A DNA stretch of 64,000 nucleotides from Marasmius tenuissimus (GCA_029532415.1 JAQOTA010000029.1:124001-188000), one strand, 5' to 3'. Positions 11,106 to 23,155 are shown, counted from the first letter of the stretch. Notes: a model not told the origin generated them from the sequence alone. Numbers and translations are program-made.

Positions 11106-14100
11106 AAACCCACAACCATCCCAACCTGCCAAAGACCCCGTCACTACACACCTAACCAACAAACAACAAAACCTCTTCTCACCTGACCTAGAACATGCCA
11201 ATTTCTGGCAACTCCTATGGGCTCTGTTCTGGACACTACCCCTATGGATCCAGAGCATTGCCCATGCCAGCAGAAACACCTCCACAGCAACAGAAAGGAT
11301 ATCAGGAAACATAGACAAATTCACAAACTGGGAACCAAAGCTAGACATTTCCCCACCAGAGAAGTTTGCAGGCTTGCCTGAGAAGGTCGACGCTTTTGTA
11401 AACACATTGGTCCTCTACTTCAAAGGAAAGAAGATCAACACGGACAAAGGGTGAATCATATACACTCTCTCTATAGTCGTTGGCAGCATGAATGATGTTG
11501 CCACCAACTGGGCAGACCTACAATGAAAACTCATTCTTGAAAAAGATGATAGCCAGCTAAAGACATGGAAGGACTTTTGCAATGCCCTGGTTGCCTACTT
11601 CAAGTACTCTTCTACCAAAGATGAGCTACAGACTAAACTCACCAACTTGAAGCAAGGAAAAGGAACTGCTGATAAATTTATCATGCAGTTCAAGGCAATC
11701 ATGGGAGGGACAGCCTTTGATGATGAAGCTCTCTTGTACTGGTTTAAACTTGGGTTGAATGATGGGTTGAGGAAATCAGTTTGGAGCTTACATCCCATGC
11801 CAACAACTCTCAAAGAATGGATAAATAAAATGTCAAATCAAGATTGCACCTATCGCATGGATCAAGAATATCAGGCACACAAACGTGGATCAGGTCAGCA
11901 CAAACAAATAAAACTAACAAAACCCCAGTCAACAACCATGCAGCTATGACAATGACCACCAAAGTCAAAAGGAAAACAGTTACAACTACCCCTGATTCAA
12001 ATGCAATGGATATAGATGTGATGAAGAAGAAGGGCTTGTGCTATAAATGCAAAAAACAGGGTCATAGATTCATCAAATGCCCTGAAAGAAAGGATAAAGA
12101 GAAAGACTGATTCAATGTTTGAGAGTTGTTGAAGGAGGACAAAAAGGACTTGATAGAGGCATTGTTAAACCAAGATTTTTGAACACCCCAGGAGATAGTA
12201 CCGACTCTAATTGGAATTATGCTCTTCAATTTGTAAATTATAGTGTAGTCATTTCAGAAATAGACAACACATTGAAACAGATTGAGAGAGGTACCCGGTT
12301 CAACAATTGGCACCTTCGACCCTGAACAAGCCAGTGGTATGCACAGCGTCTGAGGCAAATGAAAACGGATATGGGAATCATTCTATTAAGAACAATGGTT
12401 CACCCAAAGAGGTGGTCAGAATGCACTGAACCAGTTCTCAAAGGGCTCAACCTACTAAACAACAGGAATGTTGTTGAAGCTCTTGATGAATTTAAGAACC
12501 CATCACGTTACATTCAAGGAAATGGAAGCCAAACAAACATAGACCTGGTCATTAGCACATTAGATGATCAGAGATCTAAAAGCATTACTTGATAGTGGGT
12601 GTACAGGAAGTGCAATAAATGATCGTTTTATCCGAGAACATGGCATCAACACAAATAAATACATTAGATTGATCCCTGTGTACAATGCAGACGGGACACT
12701 AACATGAGTAGCTAAGGAAACACAATCCGGGTGTCAACTGGCAAACAGGAAAGATCTTGTTTGATAGATGCCCAGACGAATGCTGCCCTATTGAATCCAA
12801 TGCCAAACCAGAAGATGATCCTGACAATGATGATTGTCCAAAAATAGAGGCTGGAGATTGAATACTCGTAGTAGATATCCAACAGGAATTACATATACGA
12901 GCTCGAGAAAATGTGTCCACAAAACTAGCACATGAAGCCCAAAAAGACAAAGAGGAGCAGACCTTTGAAGAGACCGTCCCAGAAACATACCAAGACATTA
13001 GGGACATCTCTGATAAGAAAGACTTTGACCAACTACCACCAAGACGCCCCTGGGATCACACCATCGAACTGATCCCAGGAGCAAAAGGTCAAAACTCTGC
13101 TAAGATATACCCTCTCAGTCCTGTGGAACAGAAAGAGCTTGACGTATTCTTAGAGGAGAATCTGAGAACTGGTCAAATTCAACCATCTAAGTCACCAATG
13201 GTGTTACCTTTCTTCTTTGTCAAAAAGAAGGATGGGAAACTGAGACCTGTGCAAGATTACAGAAAACTCAACAAGCAAACAATTAAAAATTGCTATCCAT
13301 TGCTGTTGACACAGGAACTCATTGATAAACTCAAAGGCACTATTTGGTTTTCAAAGATGAATGTTCAATGGGGTTTCAATAATATCAGGATCAAGGAAGG
13401 AGATGAATGGAAAGCTGCATTCCTCACAAACAAAGGGATGTTTGAACTGCTCGTCATGTTTTTTGATCTGACCAATTCACCTGCAACATTCCAAACAATG
13501 ATGAACACCATTCTTTGTGAAGAAATCAATACAGGGAAAGTTGTTGTATACATAGACGACATCCTTGTCTTCACTAAGACATTGGAGGAACACAGGGAAA
13601 TGGTTCATCAAATCCTAGATAAGCTTTGTGCACACAAGTTGTACTTGAAACCAGAGAAATGCCAATTTGAACAACTCGAAATCGAATTCCTTGGTTTAAT
13701 TGTCAGGAAGGGACAAATCAGAATGGATCCAGTCAAGGTGAAAGCTGTCAGTGAATGGCCTACACCAAAAGACAAGAGCCTTGGATTCATCAACTTCTAC
13801 TGATGTTTCATCCGAGATTTCTCACATGTGGCACATGCTTTGCACAAGCTGACCGGGAAACAGAGTTGGGAATGGACAAAAGCACAAGAGAGTGCATTCA
13901 ATGACCTGAAGAGAAAAGTCACAAGCACTCCAGTGCTGGCCATACCCAGAGACAATGGGAAATTCTGCATTGAAGCAGATTCATCAGAGTTTGCTGTAGG
14001 AGCTATATTAGGGGAATTCAAAGCTGCTTTTCACACGGGTTCTCCACTCACTTTTGAGTTTGCTTTCCCGTTCACTTTTGTTGAAAGCCGTTGAATAGCA

Positions 14101-14301
14101 AGACCTGCATTCAATGCTGTTTTCCACTCGCTGGAAAGCAGGTTCCGGGCCGGAGCTGAGTTTGAATATGACTAATGCGTGTCACGCTCACTATCATCCG
14201 TCCTGCCATCCATCCCTTTACTTCATTTCTTATTCAGTCTCTACTCTATACAATTTTGGCACTTATTTATTAATTATCCAACTCGCTGTGGCGCTGTGCA
14301 T

Positions 14302-15114
14302 GATGGCCGGTACAAGAACGCGAGGCAACAACAAGACAGTCAAAGGTGCAGCACCAAAACATCGGGTGACCTTGAAGGTCTCTGACCCAAAAAAGGCGAC
14401 CAAGGCATCAAAAGGAAGGAAAAAGAAGGGAAAAGATGGCGAGAGTGATGCAAATGAGGTTTCAGATGAGCCTGAGAGGAAGAAGCGGGCCATGCTCATT
14501 AAGTGCGTGTTTTTTTCTTTGTCGTCTTCTTCTTTCTCACCGGTGTTCTTTTGGTTTACCAGCTGGAACAAGGAGCCCCATAGTCTTACCGAGCGTCTCT
14601 TGACCAGCATAACAGACTCTCCAGCACAATGTGAAGCATTCAGCTTTCTCTGTCCACCTGGAACTTCCTCCAACAACAGTCAGGGTAAAACCAATGAAAC
14701 CCACTGGCGTGACCTTGCTCAGTTCGTCTTTTTTGCAGATGGTTTGCCCCCCGCATGGAAGGATCAGAGCTGTACTGTGGCCGATCTGTGGAAATTATGC
14801 AAGAATCAAGTTGGTTTGTACGTCATCTCCCTGTTGGTGTTTCCCAGGCTGACCTAAGTTTCTTTTCAGCCTGAAGAAGACATTCATCTGAGTCATACAA
14901 GGCTGTGGCCCAGATGAAGGCAAAGGCATAGGGTCAAAACCGACTTGACCTTGAGCGTCTACGGTTAGCACATGCTGCAGAGCAGGCTGAGAGACAGCGC
15001 CAACATGAATTTGAGATGATGAAGTTGCAGATTTCCCTTACCCGTGCTGCTGCAGTGCCGCCACCACTCCCTGACTCAGCTATTGATCCATCCTTCACAC
15101 AATCACCTTCTTAA
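14302..15114 (+). pseudogene. Harbinger accessory (second) ORF
   Basis: The start is MAGTRTRGNNKTVKG at 14,302. The N-terminus is Lys-rich and basic (KGRKKKGK). An intron at about 14,502-14,560 interrupts it. A domain follows with WNKEPHSLTERLLTSITD and HWRDLAQFVFFADGLPPAWK, a helical pattern compatible with the Myb/trihelix-like accessory proteins of Harbinger elements. After another intron near 14,817-14,868 there is a coiled-coil-like tail (LERLRLAHAAEQAERQRQ) ending with TAA at 15,112. An in-frame TAG at about 14,929 interrupts the tail. The role as a DNA-binding or nuclear-import partner of the transposase is inferred from the superfamily. Confidence 0.65.
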
Positions 15115-15246
15115 TCATATAGTTATCTATTCTGATACATGAAATTTCTACTGTCCACTCATTTGAACCCTAGTATAGCTTTCTTGGAATACATATTATA
15201 GTAGTTCATGTGCAAATAAAGCTTGTTTGAGATTTTCCCGCTTTGC

Positions 15247-16652
15247 TCAACCCTTGCGTAACTCTTCATCATCTGAGTCCCCTTCTAGATCCATCTGGCT
15301 CTCAGCAGCTGTATGCTCTGACTCCGGGATACGTTTTCCCTTCCTGAAAAATCGATCTGATGAACTAATACTATCCTCATGATCCATTGCAAAAACATGA
15401 AGATGGAGGCATGTGGTGATCCAGCAGGTTGCATATTGGATGTCATCTGGGTCATCAATACGGAGACGAAGTCCCCGCAGTGAAGACCAGCACCCCTTCA
15501 GATACCCAACGCAATGCTCTGAGCGAACACGTACCCCCGAAAGTGTAAAATTGTAGGTGGTGTTCTCAGGGGTCTCTTTCTCTGGACTGAAATGTATAAG
15601 TCATGAAAAGTTCAACCCAACTTATGTTTTGAGATTGGCTTATGCTTTGTATGGTGCCTGACACCAATCCCAAAGTGGATATGCCGTATCAGCCCAAATC
15701 CATTCACTGTCTGACAGCCATTTCTTGGGATTGCAGCCAATATCTGTCATCATTCATGCAGTAGAATCGTGTTGGCTACCAGGAAGCCCGATGGAATAGT
15801 CAACAATCTGAAGGTCAGGTGTAGAGACAAGCTATGTGAAAAATGGTGAGGTTTTCTAATAAGATAGAGGAAGATGAGCTTGGCACATACCTTTACATTC
15901 ATAGAGTAGTTTGACTTGCAGTCAAACCATGTATTTCCAAAATGTGCGGGGCGGGCATACAGAGGAACAAGTGTTCCGTCTATCATCAGCCACCCATCCC
16001 GCCACTCCAGACAAGAACGGCCTTCAACCCATTCTTTTGCCTTCTCCTTAGCGGACTCATCAGGCTTGTAAATTGTAGACACCCGAAAAGACTTATCCAG
16101 ACATGCCAACATCACCTGATCCGTGACAAGCTTGACTGTACCAACTCTAACCCCTGCCCAAAGAGCCACCTTCATTGCACTCGCTGCATTCCCATAGTGA
16201 CCAAAGCAGTATAGTGCAATGGCCAGCTGTACCTCTACCGGCATTTGAGGTATAGAAGAGTTGTTGGTGAAGACGTAGTGAGAGGAGATGAGGTCCAGAA
16301 GACGGTCGAATGAATGTGGAGTCATGTGGACAAATGACCGAAAAATTTCCGGGAAATTTTGTTTGTACTCAGTTAGGAGAAGTCGAATGTTGTCCTTGGT
16401 TTTGGGGATCTTGGTCTGTTCTTGATTGTACCGGTTTGCATGGGTAGCTGCAAGTATTTCGAGGAGCCGTTGGCTCATGGGGACCTCGGTTTCATCCTCC
16501 AAGGAGTTTTCTGAGGAGTCTGAGGGTTGTTCTGACTCTGCCGAGCTCTCTGAATCTAAAATGGCCTCTTGCTGAAGTTCAGTGAGACGCTGTGCAAGAT
16601 AGGCAACCAACAAGGCATGTGTTGCATCCTATCGCTCTGTTGTGCGGGCCAT
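15247..16652 (-). pseudogene. PIF/Harbinger DDE transposase with nonsense codons
   Basis: The likely start is ATG at 16,652 (MARTTER), followed by TAG at codon 8 and a long open frame. The acidic N-terminus leads to a helix-turn-helix-like region (MPVEVQLAIALYCFGHYGN) and the DDE_4 catalytic core. The first Asp is in WLMIDGTLVPLYARP, the second in WIWADTAYPLWDW after an intron, and the Glu in VRSEHCVGYLKG. The end at 15,247 reads ELRKG-stop. A second nonsense codon turns the expected STAWMM into STA-stop-MM near 15,752 (TGG to TGA). Confidence 0.88.
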
Positions 16653-18808
16653 AGGTACAAGGTGTAGCTACATCGATATCGACTGATCTAACGCGTGACT
16701 GCTACTTTCAAACTCCGCACACGCGTGGCAGCTGGGACAGCCAGCCAAATTTGAGAACCCCGTTTTGACACTGCTTTCCGCGCTGCTTTCACAAAAAGGT
16801 TCACAAAAGCAAACGGAAAAGCAAACTCGAAAGTGAGTGGAAAACCCGCGCGGAAAGCAGCTTTGAATTCCCCTATTGTCACAGTACCAGGATGGCAAAT
16901 GGAAACCAATTGCATTTCTTTCTCACTCGCTAAACAAAGGAGAGAGAAATTATGAGATCTACAACAAGGAAATGCTTGCCATTGCGATAGCACTTCACAA
17001 ATGGAGACAATACCTGATAGGTACTATTGAAGATTTCGAGATCTGTCCAGATCATAAGAACCTCAAATATTTCAGAAAACCACAGGATTTGAACTGACGA
17101 CAGGCCAGATGGGTAACTATGATGCAGGACCATTGCTTTACCCTGCCCCATAAACCGAGACAGCAAAATACTAAAGTGGACTACCTGTCAAGACGAGCAG
17201 GTCATGAGAGGGGAGTAAATGACAACAAAAACATTGTTTTACTCAAACCAGAACTTTTCCACCTCATTGTGATAGCATCACTAGATGAAAGCATAATGAC
17301 TCGAATCAAAGAAAACAAAGATTGAGATCAGTCTGTGATAAAATCATTGACTGAGAAGGAAAAAGGCTGGGAAGAAATTGACAATGTTGTCACATGGAAG
17401 GAAAGGGTCTATGTTCCAAAAGATGAAAAGCTTAGGGAAGATATTATCCATCTTCATCATGATACCTCCCTAGCTGGACATCCAGGACAGTTTAAGACAT
17501 TAGAGCTGATTACCTGAAACTATTGGTGGCCTAAGATGAATTTTGATGTCTAACGTTATATCAACGGATGTGACAGATGTCAAAAGGCAAAACCAAGAAG
17601 GGGAAAGCTTGCAGCACCGCTCCAGCCAAATAGAATTCCAGAGAAAGCATGGGAAATAGTAACGATCGACTTCATAGGCCCATTCTGTTATCTCAAGGCC
17701 AAGATATGATCATGGTTGTAGTAGATTGCTTGACCAAGAAGGCAATTGTCATTCCCACAGACCAACAGATTACTTTAGAAGGAACGGCACAGCTTTATAT
17801 TGAACATGTGTTCAAGGAACATGGATTACCCCGAAAAGTTATCTCAGACTGAGGACCTCAGTTTCAAAATTCATGGGAAGTTTATTCCACATGCTTGGAA
17901 TCGACTTAAATAAGTCTACAGCATACCACCCTCAGACAGATGGCCAGACAGAACAAGTGAACCAGGAAATTGAAAAGTACCTACAAATCTTTATCAACTT
18001 CAGACAAGATGACTGGATTGACTGGTTAGCCATTGCCCAGTTTTCGTACAATGATAAGGTTCATTCAAGTACTGGTCAATTGCCGTTTTTCATGAATTAC
18101 AGACAACATCCTTAGAAAGGAATGGAACCAAGGAGGAATGGGACTAGGAGTGCATGAGCAGAGTACTTTAGTAAGACCATGGATCAGATCCAAGAAGAAG
18201 CTGCTTCATCATTGAAACGTGCAGCAGAAACCATGAAGCACTTCTATGATTGAAACCAGTCTGACTACAGGGAATATGAAGAGGGGGACCAAGTCTATGT
18301 TGAGGCCACAAATATATCCAGTAAATGTCTGGCCAAGAAAGGAGATAATAAATGACATGGTCCTTTCAAAGTCTCGAAAAAGATTGGTTCTTCATCATAC
18401 AAACTAGAACTCCTGAATACCTGGAAGATACACCCAGTCTTCAATGAAGCTCTACTTACTCCATACCATCCTCCTGAATTCCCCTCACAAGAGAAACCTC
18501 TCCCTCTCCCTCCTATTGAAGCAGATGGTGGAAAAGAATATGAAGTTGAAGAGATCCTAGATAGTCAATTGAACAATAACGGAAAGATAGAATACTATGT
18601 CAGTTGGAAGGGTTATCCTGTAGAAGAAAACACTTGGGAACCCATAAGTAACTTAAGGAATGCAAAGGAAGCAATTGCAGACTTTCATAGAATAAATTCT
18701 ACGGCTCCTAAACCAAAGAACTTTCAATATCTAGTTATGTACACCTTACTGTATCCTACCTCTCAAGTGACAGGAGAACGATCTTCTCATGACGAGGACA
18801 TGATCCTT

Positions 18809-18928
18809 AAAGGGGGGATAATGTCATGAATTTCCCTCCTATCTTATCTTTTCTCCTTATCTTATCTTTTTCCATCTTATCTATATCTTATCCCTCACAT
18901 GACTCATATCTTATCATATAGACACATG
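18809..18928 (+). repeat. Gypsy polypurine tract and truncated 3' LTR
   Basis: The purine tract AAAGGGGGGATAA (about 18,809-18,821) is followed by TGTCATGAATTTCCCTCC. Similarity with the 5' LTR holds for about 105 bp, to TATAGACACATG. Beyond that the sequence matches the upstream region of the membrane-gene family. Confidence 0.8.
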
Positions 18929-18939
18929 TTGGTTCTGCC

Positions 18940-19460
18940 CCACTTAGAGGAGAGGCAGACACAAGACTGGCCTCCACGGTCTATATTGGCTGCTTGGATC
19001 TTCTGATTATCACTTGAAAGATTGATTTTGTGGTGGCTGATTGACCAGCTAATGGGCGACTATAATTCGCTCCCTGGGGCAATACTCACATATAATGTTC
19101 ACGAGCTCTTGGAGCTTGACCTATTACATTGCATGTAAGGAGTCAGATAGGGAACAAGGTGCCTCCCATATATGACTGAGCTCCACACAATTGTTGGATC
19201 ATCAGATTTTCACAATTAGAAAGCTGTGTGAGGATATCAACATCAGAAAGCCCAAGAAGTACAAGTTTGCTGAACCAAGGTCAGCCTTTCTGTCAAACTT
19301 AGATAGCAATGTGGAACACACGACAAGCAATTTGTGAGTAGGAAGATAATTTTGGTGCTCACAATTGGATACACACATGACACAACTTGCAATTTCCCTT
19401 TCCTTAGTGACACCATGGATGTCATAAAGCAAAGCCTGTTGAAGTTGCTGTGGCACCAAA
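18940..19460 (-). promoter_or_regulatory. Shared upstream region of the membrane gene pair, copy X1
   Basis: From GCCTCCAC (about 18,970) to CTATTACATTGCATG (about 19,135) the sequence follows the region 22,830-23,000 upstream of the copy at 22,714, with many substitutions. The next 300 bp (ATCAACATCAGAAAGCCCAAGAAGTA at about 19,228) follow 23,300-23,430. No coding exon is present. It marks the remains of a second head-to-head pair. Confidence 0.5.
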
Positions 19461-19544
19461 GTGGTGCAGTACTAGGATGATGAATCACACTACGGCAATT
19501 ACCAAGCCAGCCAAGCATAGAGTGAGAGCAGCCAGGAATCAAGG

Positions 19545-20522
19545 GGTCTGAGTCACCAAGTCTGAGTCGATCAGGGTCTGAGCCTGAGTCTGAGCTAAAT
19601 TGCCTGGGCCATTACCTACCATGTGATATGTCAGGGTGTGATTCCCTTTCTTATTGTCAGTCTCCTCCTCCTCAAGACTCAAAGCTCCATTATCCTCCAT
19701 TGAGCTTGCCAATGCCTTCATCTCAATTCTGTTCTTCAAGCAGATACTTGAGTTCTTCCAAACAACTTCTGTGATCTACCTTGCCACACTCAGTTCTCTT
19801 GCACACTCAAGAATGCATTCTCCAAAGTTCAGTTGCTATCCAGGGCCAGTCTACCATTGGGAACTTGTGATCAGCAGGAATCAGGGCTGGGTTTTCCACC
19901 TTAGTGCATTTGTTTTGCTCTGTCCGATACTGCATACATCAATAACGTATCTTTTCAATACTTGCTGTTCCAACTGTCTACTAGACCCTTACTACTCAAG
20001 CTCTGATTGAATGCTCTTCAGGATCTCTTCGAAGATTGGTTTGAGTTTCATTGAATTGATTTTAATCCTCAAGACCTTGACTGCTCTTCCATCACTCTGT
20101 GCAAAATCTTACAATTCTTCCTTCTTCGAGTTCTCTCATTCATCACTGTACAGGGGGGTACAAGCTCGCCATTTCTTATTCCCTTCAACTTACATACTCA
20201 GCAAAGCAAATGGATTCTTTACCCTCACGCTCAATCATTACTGGATCTAACAAGCTGTTCAGCCGCTCTCAAATGTAACATGTTGGACCAAGTAGTAATT
20301 ACATGCTAGGCAGTTTGATAGGTACCAATATGTATTATGGCATATATAATTGGTGCATAAAGGCTGGCAACAATGAGATCAAGCTCTTACTGAGCATGGC
20401 GAGGGATATGAACATGAACCTCACAATAAGTTGAATGACTTCAACCTTGCAAAGCAGCCATCCAGGTGCTCAGACACCCAGACACTCAGATGGCCCAGAC
20501 AGTGACTCAGACTCGCAGTTCC
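19545..20522. mobile_element. Possible MITE-like insertion with CTGAGTC ends
   Basis: About 65 bp at the left (19,545-19,610) repeat GTCTGAGTC and GAGCCTGAGTCTGAGC. About 60 bp at the right (20,465-20,522) repeat the reverse forms CAGACACTCAG and GACTCAGACTC. The block between has no counterpart in the parallel region 23,060-23,580. Ends and target duplication are unclear. Two ORFs inside (19,654-20,010 and 20,011-20,250) have no recognisable features. Confidence 0.3.
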
Positions 20523-20850
20523 CCAGGCTTTCTGCATAGAGTGGGATCATGCACTCTGATCAAAGTCCCACTCCCTGTCACATCCTGCTCATTTCTTCTC
20601 TTCCACTTTTTTATAGTTAGAGTTCACTTTAAATGGTCTGTGGACTCTCATATTACTTATCAAGAATCAAGGTTCATCCACTCAAGATTGTCTTGGAGCC
20701 TATGCCATCCCCTGTAGAGTCTGTGTATCTGTTCTCCGCTTTCAGAGACTTGGAATTTTGCATTACTATATCTACGTTGGAGCTGCCATATTGTTTGAGA
20801 TGCTTGCAAAAGGGTCACAATAGAATAAATATTTGATATTGAAAAACTCG
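20523..20850 (+). pseudogene. 5' fragment of a long-type membrane gene (X1)
   Basis: It carries the counterparts of intron 1 (end), exon 2 (TTAGAGTTCACTTTAAATG), intron 2 and the beginning of exon 3 of the gene at 29,563. Exon 3 here would read AYAIPCRVCVSVLRFQRL and then HYYIYVGAAI before the frame is lost. It shares the PCRVC and FQRL variants with the fragment at 23,678-24,170, so these two are closest relatives. Confidence 0.6.
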
Positions 20851-20923
20851 AGCAAGAGAAACATTTGATAGCTATCAACTAGTTGGTGAACCTGGCTGTC
20901 CACTGTTTCCCAGATTGACTTGT

Positions 20924-22714
20924 TCATTGGATCGGGATCTTGGACCTGTTCCGGCATTTCATACATGCATGTTGCTCTTCATCCAAGACACCCGTAACCC
21001 AGACTGACTCATCACGTCTCCTAATATCAATAACACTGTCAATTGTTCCACAGGCTCCCCCATTCCAATTGTCCTCCCCTAGCACAGTTGCTCTGAGAGA
21101 TTTCTCATTTTTGATTGCAATTCCCAGTGCTGAGCGTACAATGATTAAGGTTGAAGCAATTCCCTAGATTTATGATTCAAACCAACATAAATAACACCAA
21201 TGAATGTACTGCTTACCATAATGGGTACAAAAGAGGAATATAGGGCCCTAGATGCCCAAGACATTTTGTTGAATCTATCTTGATCAAAAGGCCCTGAATT
21301 GGGAAGTGATTCATGACGACATAGGATCATTAAGACTGTAAAAATCAAGAGAGCCAGGGGGTACAGGATTCCTGATTCAAGTCTCAATAGAGTTATTGTA
21401 AGTAAAAGTTAATGGCCAGGTACTGAATTTACACCTACGAAGCATGAATAATTGTTCTGTACATCCTATGAATGGGCTGCTTAAGGACCTTTGCTACTTG
21501 GTGGCTGATGTAAAACACCCGTCCAGCTGTAGATTGAGTATAAATGTCTTTCAGGAGGGCTACAAAGGGAGGAAGAGATGAAAAAAATCACCTATCATTG
21601 AGGTCAACAAGAGATTACTGCACATGTTACCAGCAGAGAAACACAGTAGGATGATTGTGGTAGTCGTGCGCTCTGTGTGTCCACGGTCTTCAAGGTCTGT
21701 AAAAGACTTGCGGTAAATGCCAAGTCTTCTCTCAAAATCGACCATTGTAAGACAGCCTAAAACTGGGGTTGCAATAGAAATCAGAATGAAGGAAGGATGT
21801 TTGATGAATAGAACTTAGAATTCACTAGTATTTCCCAAGCAAAGAAGACCTGGAAATACCACAGCTTGCATATGATTTCCCCAAATCAAATAGCATCTCC
21901 AGAGCTTTATAGATAACCTTGAGTGAGAGAGGGGCAACTGAATGAGATGAACACAAACTAACGAGGATAATGTCAGTGATTACACTGAGAAATTAGAGCA
22001 GATTTAGCATGAACAGTCCAAACAAGGTATAGCCACATCCAGACCTACTTAGAGGCTATTGTGAGGGCTGAGGGCTTGTACTGCATATGCAATCTGGTTC
22101 ACACTGTTGGGGATCATCATGAGCAACAAGCACCTGGTGATGAGATTTGAAATGATACTTGCTGATGTCTGTCCTCTGAACCCACATTACCATTCCAAAC
22201 ACTGTCAGGAATGGAACTAAAACCAGTTCGCAAGCTGTGACTAAGCATTTTCCTCAATTGCTCAGAGCAATCCTGTGTTGAATTGGTTGAAAACCTAAAT
22301 CCAATTTGAGTTGCATTTGCAGTCTTTGTCTGGAATTGAAGGAAAGTATAGTATGTGTTGAGTACAACACTTGCAGTGCTTGTTGCAAATAGGCCAGTGA
22401 CAAGAATGCAGTGAATGCGAAATCGCTCTGCTCTTCGTGTCACAAGAATGGTGATGCACACACTAAAGAGAACCAAGTAAATTCCTGATAGGATAAGGCT
22501 GTGTGGGTTGCAAAATCATGGCCAAAAAGGAAGGAATTACCATATGCAAGGAACATGAACTGTTAATATCATTAGGTTGTCAGTTGGGTGAGGCAAGCCA
22601 ACCAGATTAGTGACTGACGCAGCATTGTGCCATCATAAAGCCTAAGAGTGAGTCACAGTATTCTGGGTTGACATGACAGGAAGTAAGAATCTCGAGATTT
22701 TGATGGCAGTCCAT
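20924..22714 (-). pseudogene. Short-type seven-helix membrane gene A, frameshifted
   Basis: The start is ATG at 22,712-22,714 (MDCHQNLEIL) and the stop is at 20,924-20,926. Exon order is the same as in the copies at 34,381, 44,055 and 50,899: a 32-residue first exon ending in CC, a seven-residue exon FMFLAYG, then IYLVLFSVCITILVTRR. VITDIIL, LWRCYLIWG, the ILLCFSAGNMCSNLLLTSMIG helix, AGRVFYISHQ, LESGILYPLALLIF and TLIIVRSALGIAI follow. In exon 4 an extra CTCAGCC-type block (about 22,066-22,073) shifts the frame and gives an early stop, so this copy is probably non-functional unless splicing removes it. The protein would sit in a membrane; its function is unknown. Confidence 0.7.
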
Positions 22715-22796
22715 GGTAGTCGACATTGAGCTCTGGAGCTGTGGTCACACCAGTAAGTGCGGGAGGATTGTAAAGAGGCTAACTTTCCGAGGATAG

Positions 22797-22808
22797 AGAG
22801 CTCTATTT
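22797..22808 (-). promoter_or_regulatory. AAATAGAGCTCT core promoter box of gene A
   Basis: Read on the minus strand the site is TTTAAATAGAGCTCT, 83-94 bp before the ATG. The same dodecamer stands at nearly the same distance before the three plus-strand copies. Its position and AT-rich left half suggest a TATA-type element. Confidence 0.6.
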
Positions 22809-23155
22809 AAAGGAGATTCAGGACAGCCTCCACAGCTCATGGTTACCGCAGACATCTTCTAAATATCACCCAAGAGAACGACTCTCGCTTGGCTAATCAA
22901 TTAATCAATGGATCACTGAAAATTCGCTCACCAGGTACAATGCTCGTAGATGATCACGTTCGCGAGCCTTTGGAGTTCGGCTTATTGCATCGAATGAAAA
23001 TAACCAGACAGGAAACAAGGTGCCTTTTATATACGACTCCCAGTGTAAGATAAATTGGATGATGAGGTTATGCTACGTGAGGACATCAGAATGTTGAATA
23101 AAGTAGCTATTGGTGGATGAGTAAAAGATGGGTAACGATATATAAGAGTCAGGAC

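Larger units (their letters stand above)
5006..12110 (+). pseudogene. Gypsy gag, split by the copia insertion
   Basis: The start ATG is at 5,006. After seven codons the frame is cut by the copia element and resumes at 11,106 once the five-base duplication is counted once. The body includes a typical retroviral-type gag core (FWQLLWALFWTLPLW at about 11,200, then DDEALLYWFKLGLNDGLR at about 11,720). A CCHC zinc knuckle (CYKCKKQGHRFIKC) is at about 12,040. Breaks are TGA at 11,452 and 11,524, TGA at 11,947, and a frameshift before the knuckle, which lies in another frame. Confidence 0.8.
14010..16874. mobile_element. PIF/Harbinger DNA transposon, 2.87 kb
   Basis: Terminal inverted repeats start AGGGGAATTCAAAGCTGCTTT and stay similar for about 75 bp at each end. 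The three-base target duplication ATT (14,007-14,009 and 16,875-16,877) lies in the gypsy RNase H codons; removing the element and one ATT restores the reading frame GAILSQ. Two convergent ORFs are present, an accessory gene on the plus strand and a DDE transposase on the minus strand, as is usual for this superfamily. Both carry nonsense codons, so the copy is not autonomous now. Confidence 0.93.
12540..18810 (+). pseudogene. Gypsy pol, split by Harbinger insertion and many stops
   Basis: A protease-like LLDSGCTGSAIND is at about 12,585. RT runs 12,913-13,803 with FFVKKKDGKLRPVQDY and the catalytic VVYIDDILVF at about 13,548. RNase H begins at 13,830 (CIEADSSEFAVGAI), is cut at 14,009, and resumes at 16,878 (SQYQDGKWKPIAFLSHSL). 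Integrase follows, with a zinc-finger-like HHD...CDRCQ, then VDCLTKKA, YHPQTDGQTEQVNQ and WAIAQF-like sequence. A chromodomain (EYYVSWKGYPVEENTWEP, about 18,590) ends the protein. Stops at 13,801, 17,095, 17,323, 17,515, 17,850, 18,252 and 18,352 are all TGA; two others are TAA and TAG. Confidence 0.88.
3898..18928 (+). mobile_element. Ty3/gypsy retrotransposon with chromodomain, decayed and nested
   Basis: The LTR start TGTCATGAATTTCCCTC occurs at 3,898 and again at 18,822, the second directly after a purine tract. Between them lie, in gypsy order, gag, a zinc knuckle, protease, reverse transcriptase, RNase H, integrase and a C-terminal chromodomain. The order RT, RNase H, integrase is diagnostic of Ty3/gypsy, and the chromodomain points to the chromovirus branch. 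Gag is interrupted by a copia element and RNase H by a Harbinger element. Removing these, the element is about 6.1 kb. The 3' LTR is recognisable for only about 107 bp before sequence of the membrane-gene upstream region resumes, so it is truncated. Many in-frame stops show the element is dead. Confidence 0.88.

Noticed and set aside
15942..16214. Plus-strand ORF within the first Harbinger element
   Set aside because: Antisense to the transposase catalytic region.
19654..20250. Two adjacent ORFs of 118 and 79 residues with hydrophobic stretches
   Set aside because: No promoter, homologue or conserved motif, and they lie within a probable insertion with repeat-rich ends.
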